Of a DNA stretch of 64,000 nucleotides, positions 42,364 through 50,923 are shown piece after piece (the stretch's first letter is position 1; every line of letters starts with the position of its first letter). The stretch is from an uncultured Psychroserpens sp. (GTDB lineage Bacteria > Bacteroidota > Bacteroidia > Flavobacteriales > Flavobacteriaceae): NCBI GenBank assembly GCA_947489585.1, contig CANLEE010000012.1, positions 1 through 64,000 of the forward strand, read 5' to 3'. The translations under genes were made by a program, and so were the position numbers. The notes under the pieces were generated by a model. The model ran no database searches. It was not told the origin of the DNA and was given only the letters and a program-made list of their open reading frames with translations.

Positions 42364-44550
42364 ATGTCTACGCTTAGATTTCATGCTTTAAAAGAAATAT
42401 TTAACCGCCAACCTATTCATATTGAAGAAAATATTAGGCGATCAGAGATTTTTGGTGCCAATGTTTTTAATGAATCAACAATGCGTCAATACTTAACAAA
42501 GGATGCTTTTGATAATGTTATGGATGCTATTGGTAATGGTTCTAAAATAGGTAGAGCAGTGGCCGATCATATTTCTACAGGTATGAAAGAGTGGGCGATT
42601 TCTAAAGGCGCAACACATTATACGCATTGGTTTCAGCCTTTAACGGGTGCAACTGCCGAAAAACATGATGCTTTTTTCGAAACCATAGGAAATGGTTTGT
42701 CTATTGAAAAATTTGGAGGCGGACAATTGGTACAACAAGAACCTGATGCTTCTAGTTTTCCTAATGGAGGTATTAGAAATACTTTTGAAGCACGCGGTTA
42801 TACAGCTTGGGATCCTACATCTCCAGCGTTTATATATGGAACGACTTTATGTATTCCAACAGTATTTGTATCCTATACAGGTGAGGCCTTAGATTATAAA
42901 ACACCATTATTAAGAGCATTGCAAGCTGTAGATGCAGCTTCTGTTGCAGTTTGTAAGTATTTTGATAAGAATGTGAAAAAAGTAAATGCTTCTTTAGGTT
43001 GGGAACAAGAGTACTTTTTAATAGATAGTGGATTAGCAATGTCAAGACCAGATATAGTATTAACAGGTCGTACTCTTTTAGGGCATTCGCCAGCTAAAGG
43101 TCAGCAATTAGATGATCATTACTTTGGTACAATCCCTAATAGAGCAATGGCTTATATGCGTGATTTGGAAACCGAATGCATGTTATTAGGAATTCCAGTA
43201 AAAACAAGACATAATGAAGTAGCGCCAAATCAATTTGAATTAGCTCCAATATATGAAGAAGCTAATTTAGCAGTTGATCACAACTCTTTATTAATGGATG
43301 TTATGGATAAAGTTGCTGAACGCCATAATTTTAAAGTGTTATTTCACGAAAAACCATTTGCAGGTGTTAACGGTTCAGGGAAACATAATAACTGGAGCTT
43401 AGGGACAAATACAGGAGTTAATTTGTTGAGTCCTGGTAAAACACCAATGAGTAACCTTCAATTTTTAACGTTCTTTATTAATACTATTAAAGCAGTACAT
43501 GATAATGAAGCATTATTAAGAGCTGCAATCGCATCGGCAAGTAATGATCATCGTTTAGGAGCTAATGAAGCGCCTCCTGCTATAATTTCAGTATTTATAG
43601 GAGAGCAATTAACTAAAGTCTTACACGAGTTAGAAAATGTTACTGACGGAAAATTATCACCTCAAGAAAAAACCGATTTAAAACTTAATGTCGTTGGGAA
43701 AATACCAGATGTTTTACTTGATAATACTGATAGAAACCGAACATCTCCTTTTGCTTTTACAGGAAATAAATTTGAGTTTAGAGCAGTAGGTTCAACAGCT
43801 AATTGCGCCAATCCAATGACTGTTTTAAATACAATTGTAGCTAAGCAATTGATTGATTTTAAAGAAGAAGTTGAGGCTATGATTTCTAAAAAGGATATGA
43901 AAAAGGATGATGCGATATTTAATGTGCTTAGGGAGTACATTAAAAAGTCAAAGCATATTCTTTTTGAAGGTAATGGTTATGGAGAGGCTTGGGAAAAAGA
44001 AGCTAAAAAACGTGGCCTAAGTAACAACAAAACAACACCTGAAGCTTTAAAAGCTAAAGTGTCTAAAAGCGCAATTAAATTATTTGAAGACCTAGGTGTC
44101 ATGAACAAAATTGAGTCTGATGCACGTTATGAGATTGAAATGGAAGAATATGTGTTGAGAATCCAAATTGAAGGTCGCGTCTTAGGAGATATTGCTAGAA
44201 ACCATGTAGTGCCAACAGCAGTTAGATATCAAAATATTTTAATTGATAATGTTAAAGGTTTGAAAGAAATTTATGGCGCCTCATTTAAAAAATTAGCTAA
44301 AGAACAACTCAATCTTATAGAAGATATTTCAAGTCATATAGAAGGTATAAACTCTATGGTTACAAAAATGACTGAGGAACGTAAAAAAGCCAATGCCATT
44401 TTAAGTTTAGAGAAAAAAGCAGAGGTCTATTGTAATAAAGTGAAACCTCTTTTTGATGATATAAGATATCATTGTGATAAATTAGAATTACTTGTAGATG
44501 ATGAGCTTTGGCCACTAACAAAATATAGAGAATTACTATTTACTAAGTAA
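42364..44550 (+). CDS. glnN: glutamine synthetase type III
   Basis: A 728-residue GSIII, typical in size for Bacteroidetes and cyanobacteria (about 720-730). N terminus RFHALKEIFNRQPIHIEE; the GSIII-specific THYTHWFQPLTGATAEKHDAF, WEQEYFLID with metal-binding Glu, TRHNEVAPNQFELAP, NGSGKHNNWSLGTNTG and NRTSPFAFTGNKFEFRAVGS are all present. It forms dodecamers of two hexameric rings in the cytoplasm. A terminator follows 90 bp after the stop. Confidence 0.96.
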   Translation: MSTLRFHALKEIFNRQPIHIEENIRRSEIFGANVFNESTMRQYLTKDAFDNVMDAIGNGSKIGRAVADHISTGMKEWAISKGATHYTHWFQPLTGATAEKHDAFFETIGNGLSIEKFGGGQLVQQEPDASSFPNGGIRNTFEARGYTAWDPTSPAFIYGTTLCIPTVFVSYTGEALDYKTPLLRALQAVDAASVAVCKYFDKNVKKVNASLGWEQEYFLIDSGLAMSRPDIVLTGRTLLGHSPAKGQQLDDHYFGTIPNRAMAYMRDLETECMLLGIPVKTRHNEVAPNQFELAPIYEEANLAVDHNSLLMDVMDKVAERHNFKVLFHEKPFAGVNGSGKHNNWSLGTNTGVNLLSPGKTPMSNLQFLTFFINTIKAVHDNEALLRAAIASASNDHRLGANEAPPAIISVFIGEQLTKVLHELENVTDGKLSPQEKTDLKLNVVGKIPDVLLDNTDRNRTSPFAFTGNKFEFRAVGSTANCANPMTVLNTIVAKQLIDFKEEVEAMISKKDMKKDDAIFNVLREYIKKSKHILFEGNGYGEAWEKEAKKRGLSNNKTTPEALKAKVSKSAIKLFEDLGVMNKIESDARYEIEMEEYVLRIQIEGRVLGDIARNHVVPTAVRYQNILIDNVKGLKEIYGASFKKLAKEQLNLIEDISSHIEGINSMVTKMTEERKKANAILSLEKKAEVYCNKVKPLFDDIRYHCDKLELLVDDELWPLTKYRELLFTK

Positions 44551-44641
44551 AATGAAAGAAGAAATTATCTGAAAATGAGCCATCTGTAATCAATTCAGAT
44601 ATGATTGGTTATTATTAACAATTTATTCACAAATAAGTTTG

Positions 44642-44665
44642 AAAGCCTCATTTTTGGAGGCTTTT
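44642..44665 (+). terminator. intrinsic terminator of the GSIII gene
   Basis: AAAGCCTC (44642-44649), 7-base loop, GAGGCTTTT (44657-44665). Confidence 0.8.
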
Positions 44666-44699
44666 ATTATTATTTAAACATTATTAAAATGTTAATAAC

Positions 44700-44715
44700 T
44701 ACGTAGGTTTACGTA
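44700..44715. promoter_or_regulatory. TACGTA-GGTT-TACGTA motif (copy 2)
   Basis: Two TACGTA hexamers (44700-44705 and 44710-44715) separated by 4 bases, the same geometry as at 34566-34581. The motif ends about 126 bp upstream of the 46-residue secreted peptide gene. Confidence 0.5.
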
Positions 44716-44806
44716 TATATATGGTCAAAATAATGTATTTCAACGCATAATTATATCAACTAATCGAAAATATGGTTAAACCTGCATAAACACTTACATA
44801 ATTAGT

Positions 44807-44814
44807 TAAGTTTG
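44807..44814 (+). promoter_or_regulatory. -7 element of the small secreted peptide gene
   Basis: TAAGTTTG fits TAnnTTTG, 27 bases before the ATG at 44842. Confidence 0.45.
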
Positions 44815-44841
44815 TAGTGCTATTAATCAATTTTTTGTAAA

Positions 44842-44982
44842 ATGAAGAAGTTACTACTAAGCGTAGCTGCACTTATGTTTGCTACCTTATTGTTTTCTCA
44901 GGACAATTCTAATGACGTACAAGATGACCTAACACAGGACGACGTTGTTAAAACTGAAGCGAGATTTCAAGCAGAATCGTAA
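44842..44982 (+). CDS. small secreted peptide, 46 residues
   Basis: ATG 44842 to TAA 44980-44982. A clean signal peptide, MKKLLLSVAALMFATLLFSQ (1-20), precedes an acidic 26-residue tail rich in Asp and Asn (DNSNDVQDDLTQDD, then VVKTEARFQAES). No family is recognised. Support comes from the signal peptide, a -7 element 27 bases upstream, and a strong terminator starting 50 bases downstream, which together make an independent transcription unit. The mature tail is too short to fold alone, so a signalling, metal- or surface-binding peptide is possible. The TACGTA-N4-TACGTA motif upstream is shared with the propeller-like gene. Confidence 0.7.
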   Translation: MKKLLLSVAALMFATLLFSQDNSNDVQDDLTQDDVVKTEARFQAES

Positions 44983-45031
44983 AAGGTTTTGATGCTTACA
45001 AAAATTAGTTGGCATTGTTAATCTTTGCCAC

Positions 45032-45077
45032 AAAAAAGACAAATGAATTTCAAAAGAAACCATTTGTCTTTTTTTTT
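45032..45077 (+). terminator. intrinsic terminator of the small peptide gene
   Basis: AAAAAAGACAAATG (45032-45045) pairs with CATTTGTCTTTTTT (45061-45074), a 14-bp stem counting the A/T pairs, with T run to 45077. Confidence 0.85.
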
Positions 45078-45200
45078 ATGGTTTTCCGTTAAATTTTAAA
45101 AAAACGCAAGCCATTGATAATTAATTTTTTATATTACCCAACCTTTAATGCCAATTCAAGTGGCATGCCCATATCTTTTGAACCTAAATCTTCTCTGTTA

Positions 45201-45218
45201 TTGGTTAAGTTTAACCAA
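45201..45218 (+). promoter_or_regulatory. perfect palindrome before the beta-barrel gene
   Basis: TTGGTTAA-GT-TTAACCAA is an 18-bp perfect inverted repeat with a 2-base centre, 11 bases upstream of the ATG at 45230. It may be an operator or a hairpin limiting ribosome access. Confidence 0.55.
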
Positions 45219-45229
45219 AACAAGATTTG

Positions 45230-45907
45230 ATGATAGCGCAACAAATTCGTTTTATTTTACTAATACTACTAGTGAACTCGATTGGATTTCAATCGTTTGC
45301 TCAAGAGGAAGATATTATTCCCGAGCCTAATACCAAATTCTATGATTTAAGAGGTACTAATGCCTTTGATGTTGCTTTTGGAACTTCAGTAATTAATGGT
45401 GACTTTGCGGATCCAATGTTTGAAATATATTCACACTTTGGCTACAAAAGACATCTTACACCATATTTGGCTTTAGATTTTGGATACCATAAATTTAATT
45501 TAGCATTCATTGATATTTATAATGAAGGCTTTATGTCTTTTGATTTAAATGCTGAGGTATTATTAATCCCGCATGAACAGTTTTCACCATTTATATTTGC
45601 AGGTGTTGGATTTAATGCATCTAATCATTTTAAGGAATCAGCTGAAAAAGCTCAAGGAGGAATTGGGTTAGAGTATGTGGTTTCTAATAAATTTGCACTA
45701 AAACTTTACACAGATTATAACTATGTCTCTAGTGACACACTTGATGGCTTAGAAGCAGGAGCATCTGATGATACTTATTTCAGAATTGCCTTTGGTGCTA
45801 ATTTCTATTTTGGAGGTGCAGAAAAGAAAGCTAAAATATTAAAAGACTATTCTACAGTTATCGAAGTAAATTCAATAACTGATGATAAAAATAAACCTAA
45901 ATTGTAA
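45230..45907 (+). CDS. small outer-membrane beta-barrel protein
   Basis: A 225-residue protein with a signal peptide (1-25, ending QSFAQ) and then strands typical of an 8-stranded porin-like barrel: FDVAFGTSVINGDF, YLALDFGYHKFNLAF, MSFDLNAEVLLIP, SPFIFAGVGFNASN and FRIAFGANFYFGG. The aromatic ending is followed by a 26-residue charged tail (KKAKILKDYSTVIEV), so the tail could reach the periplasm. ATG 45230 is used; TTG 45227 just before it is possible. An 18-bp palindrome sits upstream. purM follows after 36 bp with its own -7 element. Confidence 0.75.
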   Translation: MIAQQIRFILLILLVNSIGFQSFAQEEDIIPEPNTKFYDLRGTNAFDVAFGTSVINGDFADPMFEIYSHFGYKRHLTPYLALDFGYHKFNLAFIDIYNEGFMSFDLNAEVLLIPHEQFSPFIFAGVGFNASNHFKESAEKAQGGIGLEYVVSNKFALKLYTDYNYVSSDTLDGLEAGASDDTYFRIAFGANFYFGGAEKKAKILKDYSTVIEVNSITDDKNKPKL

Positions 45908-45918
45908 TTAACAATTCT

Positions 45919-45926
45919 TATTTTTG
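45919..45926 (+). promoter_or_regulatory. -7 element of purM
   Basis: TATTTTTG fits TAnnTTTG. Its last G is the first base of an in-frame GTG, so that GTG would lie before the transcription start and ATG 45944 is the true start. Confidence 0.55.
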
Positions 45927-45943
45927 TGGCTCAAAACAAACGC

Positions 45944-47122
45944 ATGAGTCAAGATATCAGTAAACGTTATGCTCAAAGAGGCGTGTCTGCTTCTAAAGAA
46001 GATGTACACAACGCTATTAAAAATATAGATAAAGGCTTATTTCCTAAAGCATTCTGCAAAATTGTACCAGATTACCTCACAAATGATGAAGACTTCTGTT
46101 TAATTATGCATGCCGATGGTGCTGGGACAAAGAGTTCTTTAGCTTATATGTATTGGAAAGAAACTGGAGATATTTCAGTATGGAAAGGCATTGCTCAAGA
46201 TGCGTTAATCATGAATATTGATGATTTGCTTTGTGTTGGAGCAACAGATAATATTATGCTCTCATCTACAATTGGTCGTAATAAGAACCTGATTTCTGGT
46301 GAAGTGATTTCAGCAATTATAAACGGAACCGAAGAATTAATTCAAGACTTGAAATCATTTGGAGTGACTATTCATTCAACAGGTGGTGAAACTGCCGATG
46401 TAGGCGATTTAGTACGTACAATTATTGTCGATTCAACAGTAACCGCTCGTATGAAACGAAGTGATGTTATTGATAATGCCAATATTAAAGTTGGAGATGT
46501 GATTGTTGGTCTTGAGAGTTTTGGTCAAGCGACTTATGAAACCGAATATAATGGAGGGATGGGAAGTAACGGACTCACATCTGCACGCCATGATGTGTTT
46601 CATAAGTATTTAGCTGAAAAATATCCTGAAAGTTTTGATGCTTCGGTTCCTGAAGACTTAGTCTATTCTGGACAAACCAAATTAACCGATGCTGTAGTGA
46701 ACGCTCCAATCGATGCAGGTAAACTTGTATTGTCACCAACGCGAACATACGCACCAATTATAAAAGCAATACTCTCTAAATTTTCTTCGGAAAGTTTACA
46801 TGGCATGGTACATTGTTCTGGTGGTGCACAAACGAAAATTCTACATTTTATTGATAACTTACATATAGTAAAAGATAATATGTTTGAAATTCCACCATTA
46901 TTCAAATTGATACAAGAACAATCTAAAACCGATTGGAAAGAAATGTATCAGGTATTTAATTGTGGACATCGTATGGAATTGTATGTGTCTCCAGATATTG
47001 CTGAAGATGTTATCGCGATTTCAAAATCGTTTAATGTTGATGCTAAAATTGTTGGTCGCGTAGAAGCTTCAGAAGAGAGAAAATTGACAATAAAAAGTGC
47101 GTATGGTACTTTTGAATATTAA
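45944..47122 (+). CDS. purM: phosphoribosylformylglycinamidine cyclo-ligase (AIR synthase), Bacteroidetes type
   Basis: PurM closes the imidazole ring in purine synthesis. The 392-residue protein begins MSQDISKRYAQRGVSASKED from ATG 45944; an in-frame GTG at 45926 is rejected because it overlaps a promoter element. Visible motifs are MHADGAGTKSSLAY (nucleotide-binding), WKGIAQDALIMNIDDLLCVGA, STGGETADVGDL and MVHCSGGAQTKILHF in the C-terminal domain. It is longer than E. coli PurM (345) as usual in this phylum. Its stop overlaps that of a convergent gene by 4 bases. Confidence 0.92.
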   Translation: MSQDISKRYAQRGVSASKEDVHNAIKNIDKGLFPKAFCKIVPDYLTNDEDFCLIMHADGAGTKSSLAYMYWKETGDISVWKGIAQDALIMNIDDLLCVGATDNIMLSSTIGRNKNLISGEVISAIINGTEELIQDLKSFGVTIHSTGGETADVGDLVRTIIVDSTVTARMKRSDVIDNANIKVGDVIVGLESFGQATYETEYNGGMGSNGLTSARHDVFHKYLAEKYPESFDASVPEDLVYSGQTKLTDAVVNAPIDAGKLVLSPTRTYAPIIKAILSKFSSESLHGMVHCSGGAQTKILHFIDNLHIVKDNMFEIPPLFKLIQEQSKTDWKEMYQVFNCGHRMELYVSPDIAEDVIAISKSFNVDAKIVGRVEASEERKLTIKSAYGTFEY

Positions 47123-47409
47123 ATAAACCCTTTTATTAATAATAAGAAAGCTGTTGTCAATACACCGTCAAATAGATAAATTATAGTAAAAAATTTAATA
47201 TTTGAAACACCTCTAATTCTATAAAAGCGTAAACGCTGCCTGACCTTTCTATCACTTATCATAAACCACAACACAAAGACTAAAAATAGTTTAGTAGATA
47301 ATGCTAAAATGAGTTCTGGGTTAATTATAGTAATTCCCAGGGTGACAATAAATGACCATACAGCCATTGATTTGTAATAGTTGAGTATAGATTTAACTTG
47401 CTTTCGCAT
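47119..47409 (-). CDS. small membrane protein of unknown function
   Basis: A 96-residue protein with three predicted helices (about 15-33, 36-54 and 72-92). A basic loop DRKVRQRLRFYRIRGVSN lies between helices 2 and 3. No family is recognised. Its stop TAA overlaps the purM stop by 4 bases (47119-47122). It is divergent from prfA, 111 bp away. Confidence 0.65.
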   Translation of the reverse strand: MRKQVKSILNYYKSMAVWSFIVTLGITIINPELILALSTKLFLVFVLWFMISDRKVRQRLRFYRIRGVSNIKFFTIIYLFDGVLTTAFLLLIKGFI

Positions 47410-47520
47410 GATGATATAACGTCAAAACTTATAAGAATATTTTTCAGTAAGTGAAACAAGTTTTCAACCGTTATAAATCCATAAATTATCGTATTTTTGA
47501 AACACAATTTTAGAAGATAG

Positions 47521-48597
47521 ATGTTAGAAAAGTTACAAATAGTAAAACAGCGTTTTGATGAAGTGAGTGATTTAATCATTCAACCAGATATCATAACAGA
47601 CCAAAAACGTTATGTTGCATTAAATAAAGAATACAAAGACTTACGCTTGTTAATGGATAAGCGTGAATTATACCTTGAACTCACTGATAACTTAAAAGAA
47701 GCAGAAGACATCATTTCTGATGGAAGCGATCCAGAGATGGTCGAAATGGCTAAAATGCAGTATGATGAAGCAAAAGAAGGTATTCCAAAACTAGAAGATG
47801 ATATTCGATTTTTATTAATCCCAAAAGATCCAGAAGATTCTAAAAATGCAGTGGTTGAACTTCGTGCTGGTACAGGTGGAGATGAAGCCAGTATTTTTGC
47901 TGGTGATTTGTATAGAATGTACACAAAATATTGTGAGAGTAAAGGGTGGAAAGTTGATACTGTAGATTATAGTGAAGGAACAAACGGAGGTTTTAAAGAA
48001 ATTCAGTTTGAAGTAACCGGAGAAGATGTCTACGGAACATTGAAGTTTGAAGCTGGTGTGCATCGTGTACAACGTGTGCCTCAAACCGAAACACAAGGAC
48101 GTGTGCATACAAGTGCTGCTACATGTATGGTATTTCCAGAAGCTGAAGAATTCGACGTAGAAATCAACCCAAAAGATGTGCGTATTGATTTTTTCTGTTC
48201 ATCAGGTCCAGGAGGTCAATCGGTAAATACTACCTATTCTGCTGTTCGATTAACGCATGAGCCTACAGGTTTGGTTGCGCAATGTCAGGATCAAAAATCA
48301 CAACATAAAAATAAAGAGAAAGCTTTTAAAGTATTGCGTTCTCGTTTATACGAAATGGAATTAGCAAAAAAGAATGCAGCTGATGCCGAAAAACGTGGTT
48401 CTATGGTAAGTTCTGGAGATAGAAGTGCTAAGATTAGAACCTATAACTATTCACAAGGTCGTGTTACTGATCACAGAATAGGGTTAACACTTTACGATTT
48501 ACAAAATATCATAAATGGCGATATTCAAAAAATAATTGATGAACTAATGCTGGCTGAAAATACTGAGAAGTTAAAAGCTAGTGACGAACATATATAA
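47521..48597 (+). CDS. prfA: peptide chain release factor 1
   Basis: RF1 ends translation at UAA and UAG. The 358-residue protein has the catalytic GGQ at 231-233 in SSGPGGQSVNTTYSAVRLTH, the N-terminal coiled domain, ELRAGTGGDEASIFAGDLYRMY, and the C-terminal RVTDHRI. No internal frameshift, as expected for RF1. A terminator follows 7 bp after the stop. Confidence 0.97.
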   Translation: MLEKLQIVKQRFDEVSDLIIQPDIITDQKRYVALNKEYKDLRLLMDKRELYLELTDNLKEAEDIISDGSDPEMVEMAKMQYDEAKEGIPKLEDDIRFLLIPKDPEDSKNAVVELRAGTGGDEASIFAGDLYRMYTKYCESKGWKVDTVDYSEGTNGGFKEIQFEVTGEDVYGTLKFEAGVHRVQRVPQTETQGRVHTSAATCMVFPEAEEFDVEINPKDVRIDFFCSSGPGGQSVNTTYSAVRLTHEPTGLVAQCQDQKSQHKNKEKAFKVLRSRLYEMELAKKNAADAEKRGSMVSSGDRSAKIRTYNYSQGRVTDHRIGLTLYDLQNIINGDIQKIIDELMLAENTEKLKASDEHI

Positions 48598-48604
48598 TAT
48601 TTAG

Positions 48605-48630
48605 AGCCTCTGTTTTAGAGGCTTTTTTTT
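48605..48630 (+). terminator. intrinsic terminator of prfA
   Basis: AGCCTCT (48605-48611), loop GTTTT, AGAGGCT (48617-48623), then T to 48630. Confidence 0.82.
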
Positions 48631-48640
48631 AATGTGAAGA

Positions 48641-49318
48641 ATGAAAAAAAAACTTGTATATATTCTTATTGGGTTTTTAATTTTATTTGGTATTTCTAGA
48701 ATTTCTGGAATACTCAGTTACTACGACGTGCCTACCATTTCTAATGAACCAAATTTAAAATTGAACACGCATTTTGTTGGATCTAACTTGGTAAAACCGA
48801 AACAGTTGGATTTCGCATATTTTAAATTTGATAATAGTAGCGATACAAGTTATACTATTGTTAAACGTTTAATTGCCCTACCTAATGATAAATTAGAGTG
48901 TAAAAACGGCGAAATTTATGTCAATGATATTAATGTAGACAATTCAATAAATTTAAGGTATGGTTATAAAGTGAGCTTAGAGTATTATAATTCTGATTTA
49001 AAAAAAGATTTTCAAGATGATGAATCATTTGTTGCTTATCATATATCTAAAGATTCTTTATACGTATTTCTTGATCAAGATTATTTAAGTAATTTATCAA
49101 TTGATTTAAAACGCAATTTATCAACAGAAAATTCACAATTATCGAAAGATATTTCTTCTAAATCTGTTAATTGGAACATACATAATTTTGAGCCTCTTAT
49201 TATGCCAGAAGAGAAGTATTTCTTTTTGGGAGACAATAGAGATAATTCATATGATTCTAGATTTAGAGGTTTTGTAGATGAAGAAAATATTATAGGAACA
49301 TTACTATTTCAATTTTAA
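48641..49318 (+). CDS. divergent signal peptidase I (S26 family)
   Basis: A 225-residue protein with one N-terminal membrane helix (about 4-25). The catalytic Ser appears in ISNEPNLKLNT (about residue 34), where the usual SMEPT has become SNEPN. The catalytic Lys is in KRLIALPNDKLECKNGEIYVN (about residue 80), and box E is FFLGDNRDNSYDSRFRGFV near the end. It should cleave signal peptides or process a special substrate in the periplasm. It is shorter and more divergent than the main LepB of flavobacteria, so it is probably an accessory enzyme. The stop overlaps the pyrF start (49318), indicating coupling. Confidence 0.82.
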   Translation: MKKKLVYILIGFLILFGISRISGILSYYDVPTISNEPNLKLNTHFVGSNLVKPKQLDFAYFKFDNSSDTSYTIVKRLIALPNDKLECKNGEIYVNDINVDNSINLRYGYKVSLEYYNSDLKKDFQDDESFVAYHISKDSLYVFLDQDYLSNLSIDLKRNLSTENSQLSKDISSKSVNWNIHNFEPLIMPEEKYFFLGDNRDNSYDSRFRGFVDEENIIGTLLFQF

Positions 49319-50133
49319 TGACAACACAACAACTCACACAACAAATCAAAAAAAAGAATTCTTTTCTATGTATTGGATTGGATGTCGATTTAAATAAAAT
49401 CCCAACGCATTTATTAGAAGAAGAAGATCCTATCTTCGCCTTCAACAAAGCCATTATTGATGCGACACATCATTTATGTGTAGCTTATAAACCTAATACT
49501 GCTTTTTATGAGGCTTATGGTCTCAAAGGTTGGAGATCTCTAGAGAAGACCATAAAATATCTCAATGAGAATTATCCTGAACTGTTTACTATTGCAGATG
49601 CAAAACGTGGCGATATAGGAAATACAAGTTCAATGTATGCCAAAGCTTTTTTTGAAGATTTAGCATTCGATAGTGTAACAGTTGCTCCTTATATGGGAAA
49701 AGATTCGGTTGAGCCTTTTTTAGCTTTTAAAAATAAGCACACCATTATGTTAGCGTTGACCTCAAATAAAGGGGCTTTTGATTTTCAGACGAAAAGTGTA
49801 GAAGGAAAAGAACTGTATAAGCACGTGTTAGAAACTTCTAAATCTTGGGACAATTCTGAAAATTTAATGTATGTTGTTGGTGCTACAAAAGCAGAATACT
49901 TAACTGATATAAGACGTATCATTCCAGACAGTTTTTTATTAGTTCCAGGTGTTGGTGCTCAAGGCGGGAATTTACAAGACGTTTGTAAATATGGAATGAA
50001 CGACTCTGTTGGTTTATTGATTAACTCTTCTAGAGGCATTATTTACGCGTCTCAAGATGAACATTTTGCTCAAGCTGCAGCGGTGAAAGCAAAAGAACTT
50101 CAAGAGCAAATGGATCATATATTGTCTTTTTAG
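49318..50133 (+). CDS. pyrF: orotidine 5'-phosphate decarboxylase, PyrF type 2
   Basis: PyrF makes UMP from OMP. The 271-residue protein has the type 2 layout: CIGLDVDLNKIPTHLL near the start, the catalytic DAKRGDIGNTSSMYAKAFF (Lys and two Asp), TVAPYMGKDSVEPF and LVPGVGAQGG. It starts by TAATG overlap with the signal peptidase gene, and the BtuF-like gene follows after 1 bp, so these three are one operon. Confidence 0.95.
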   Translation: MTTQQLTQQIKKKNSFLCIGLDVDLNKIPTHLLEEEDPIFAFNKAIIDATHHLCVAYKPNTAFYEAYGLKGWRSLEKTIKYLNENYPELFTIADAKRGDIGNTSSMYAKAFFEDLAFDSVTVAPYMGKDSVEPFLAFKNKHTIMLALTSNKGAFDFQTKSVEGKELYKHVLETSKSWDNSENLMYVVGATKAEYLTDIRRIIPDSFLLVPGVGAQGGNLQDVCKYGMNDSVGLLINSSRGIIYASQDEHFAQAAAVKAKELQEQMDHILSF

Positions 50134-50134
50134 T

Positions 50135-50923
50135 ATGAAGTCATCCTTCTTTCAAGCTGGGAGAGAGTTTTGGTTAGACGGTATTCCAAAGCGTATTATT
50201 TCTTTAGTGCCTTCTCAAACTGAATTATTGGTGGATTTAGGTTTGGAGTCCTCTATTGTTGGTATCACTAAATTTTGTGTACATCCCGAAAATCTTCGAA
50301 AGAACAAAACTATAGTAGGAGGAACCAAGCAGGTTAATTATGATAAAATCATAGCCTTAAAGCCAGATATTATTTTATGCAATAAAGAAGAGAATACCAA
50401 AGAGATGGTTTCTAAATTAGAACATATCGCACCTGTTCATATTAGTAATATTTTTAATTTAAATGATACTTTATATTTAATCAAGTCCTACGGTCTTATG
50501 TTTTCTGTGGAATCAAAGGCAACTCAAATTATGGTAGCTATAAATGAAGCATCAAGAGCGTTTTATGACTTTATTAGTGGAAGGCCAAATTTGAAAGTAG
50601 CTTATTTCATCTGGAAAAATCCATGGATGGTTGCGGCAAATCATACCTTTATTGATGCCATGCTTAAATTAAATAATTTTGAGAATTACTTCGGATATTT
50701 AGAACGTTATCCTGAAGTTGATTTGAATTCAATTAAGGAAGAACTTGATGTCGTCTTGTTATCAAGTGAACCTTATCCATTCAAAAATGAGCATATAAAT
50801 GATTTAAAAAATCAATTTCCAAATACTAAAATCATGTTAGTAGATGGTGAGTTTTTCTCTTGGTATGGATCTAGGTTACAATACGCTTTTGACTATTTTA
50901 AAACGCTGCACCTAAATCTTTAG
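50135..50923 (+). CDS. BtuF-like helical-backbone metal/corrinoid-binding protein
   Basis: A 262-residue protein with the fold of ABC-type iron/B12-binding proteins: PKRIISLVPSQTELLVDLGL, VGITKFCVHP, VGGTKQVNYDKIIALKPDII, a long backbone helix (about 120-145), and VVLLSSEPYPF. The signal peptide is missing, so the protein is probably cytoplasmic or a tethered form. Corrinoid (B12) handling would fit the B12-dependent IcmF further right, but this is inference. Its 3' end overlaps the convergent small gene by 26 bases. Confidence 0.8.
   Translation: MKSSFFQAGREFWLDGIPKRIISLVPSQTELLVDLGLESSIVGITKFCVHPENLRKNKTIVGGTKQVNYDKIIALKPDIILCNKEENTKEMVSKLEHIAPVHISNIFNLNDTLYLIKSYGLMFSVESKATQIMVAINEASRAFYDFISGRPNLKVAYFIWKNPWMVAANHTFIDAMLKLNNFENYFGYLERYPEVDLNSIKEELDVVLLSSEPYPFKNEHINDLKNQFPNTKIMLVDGEFFSWYGSRLQYAFDYFKTLHLNL

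Noticed and set aside
45148..45330. 60-codon frame before the beta-barrel gene
   Set aside because: It overlaps the palindrome and the signal peptide of the real gene in another frame.
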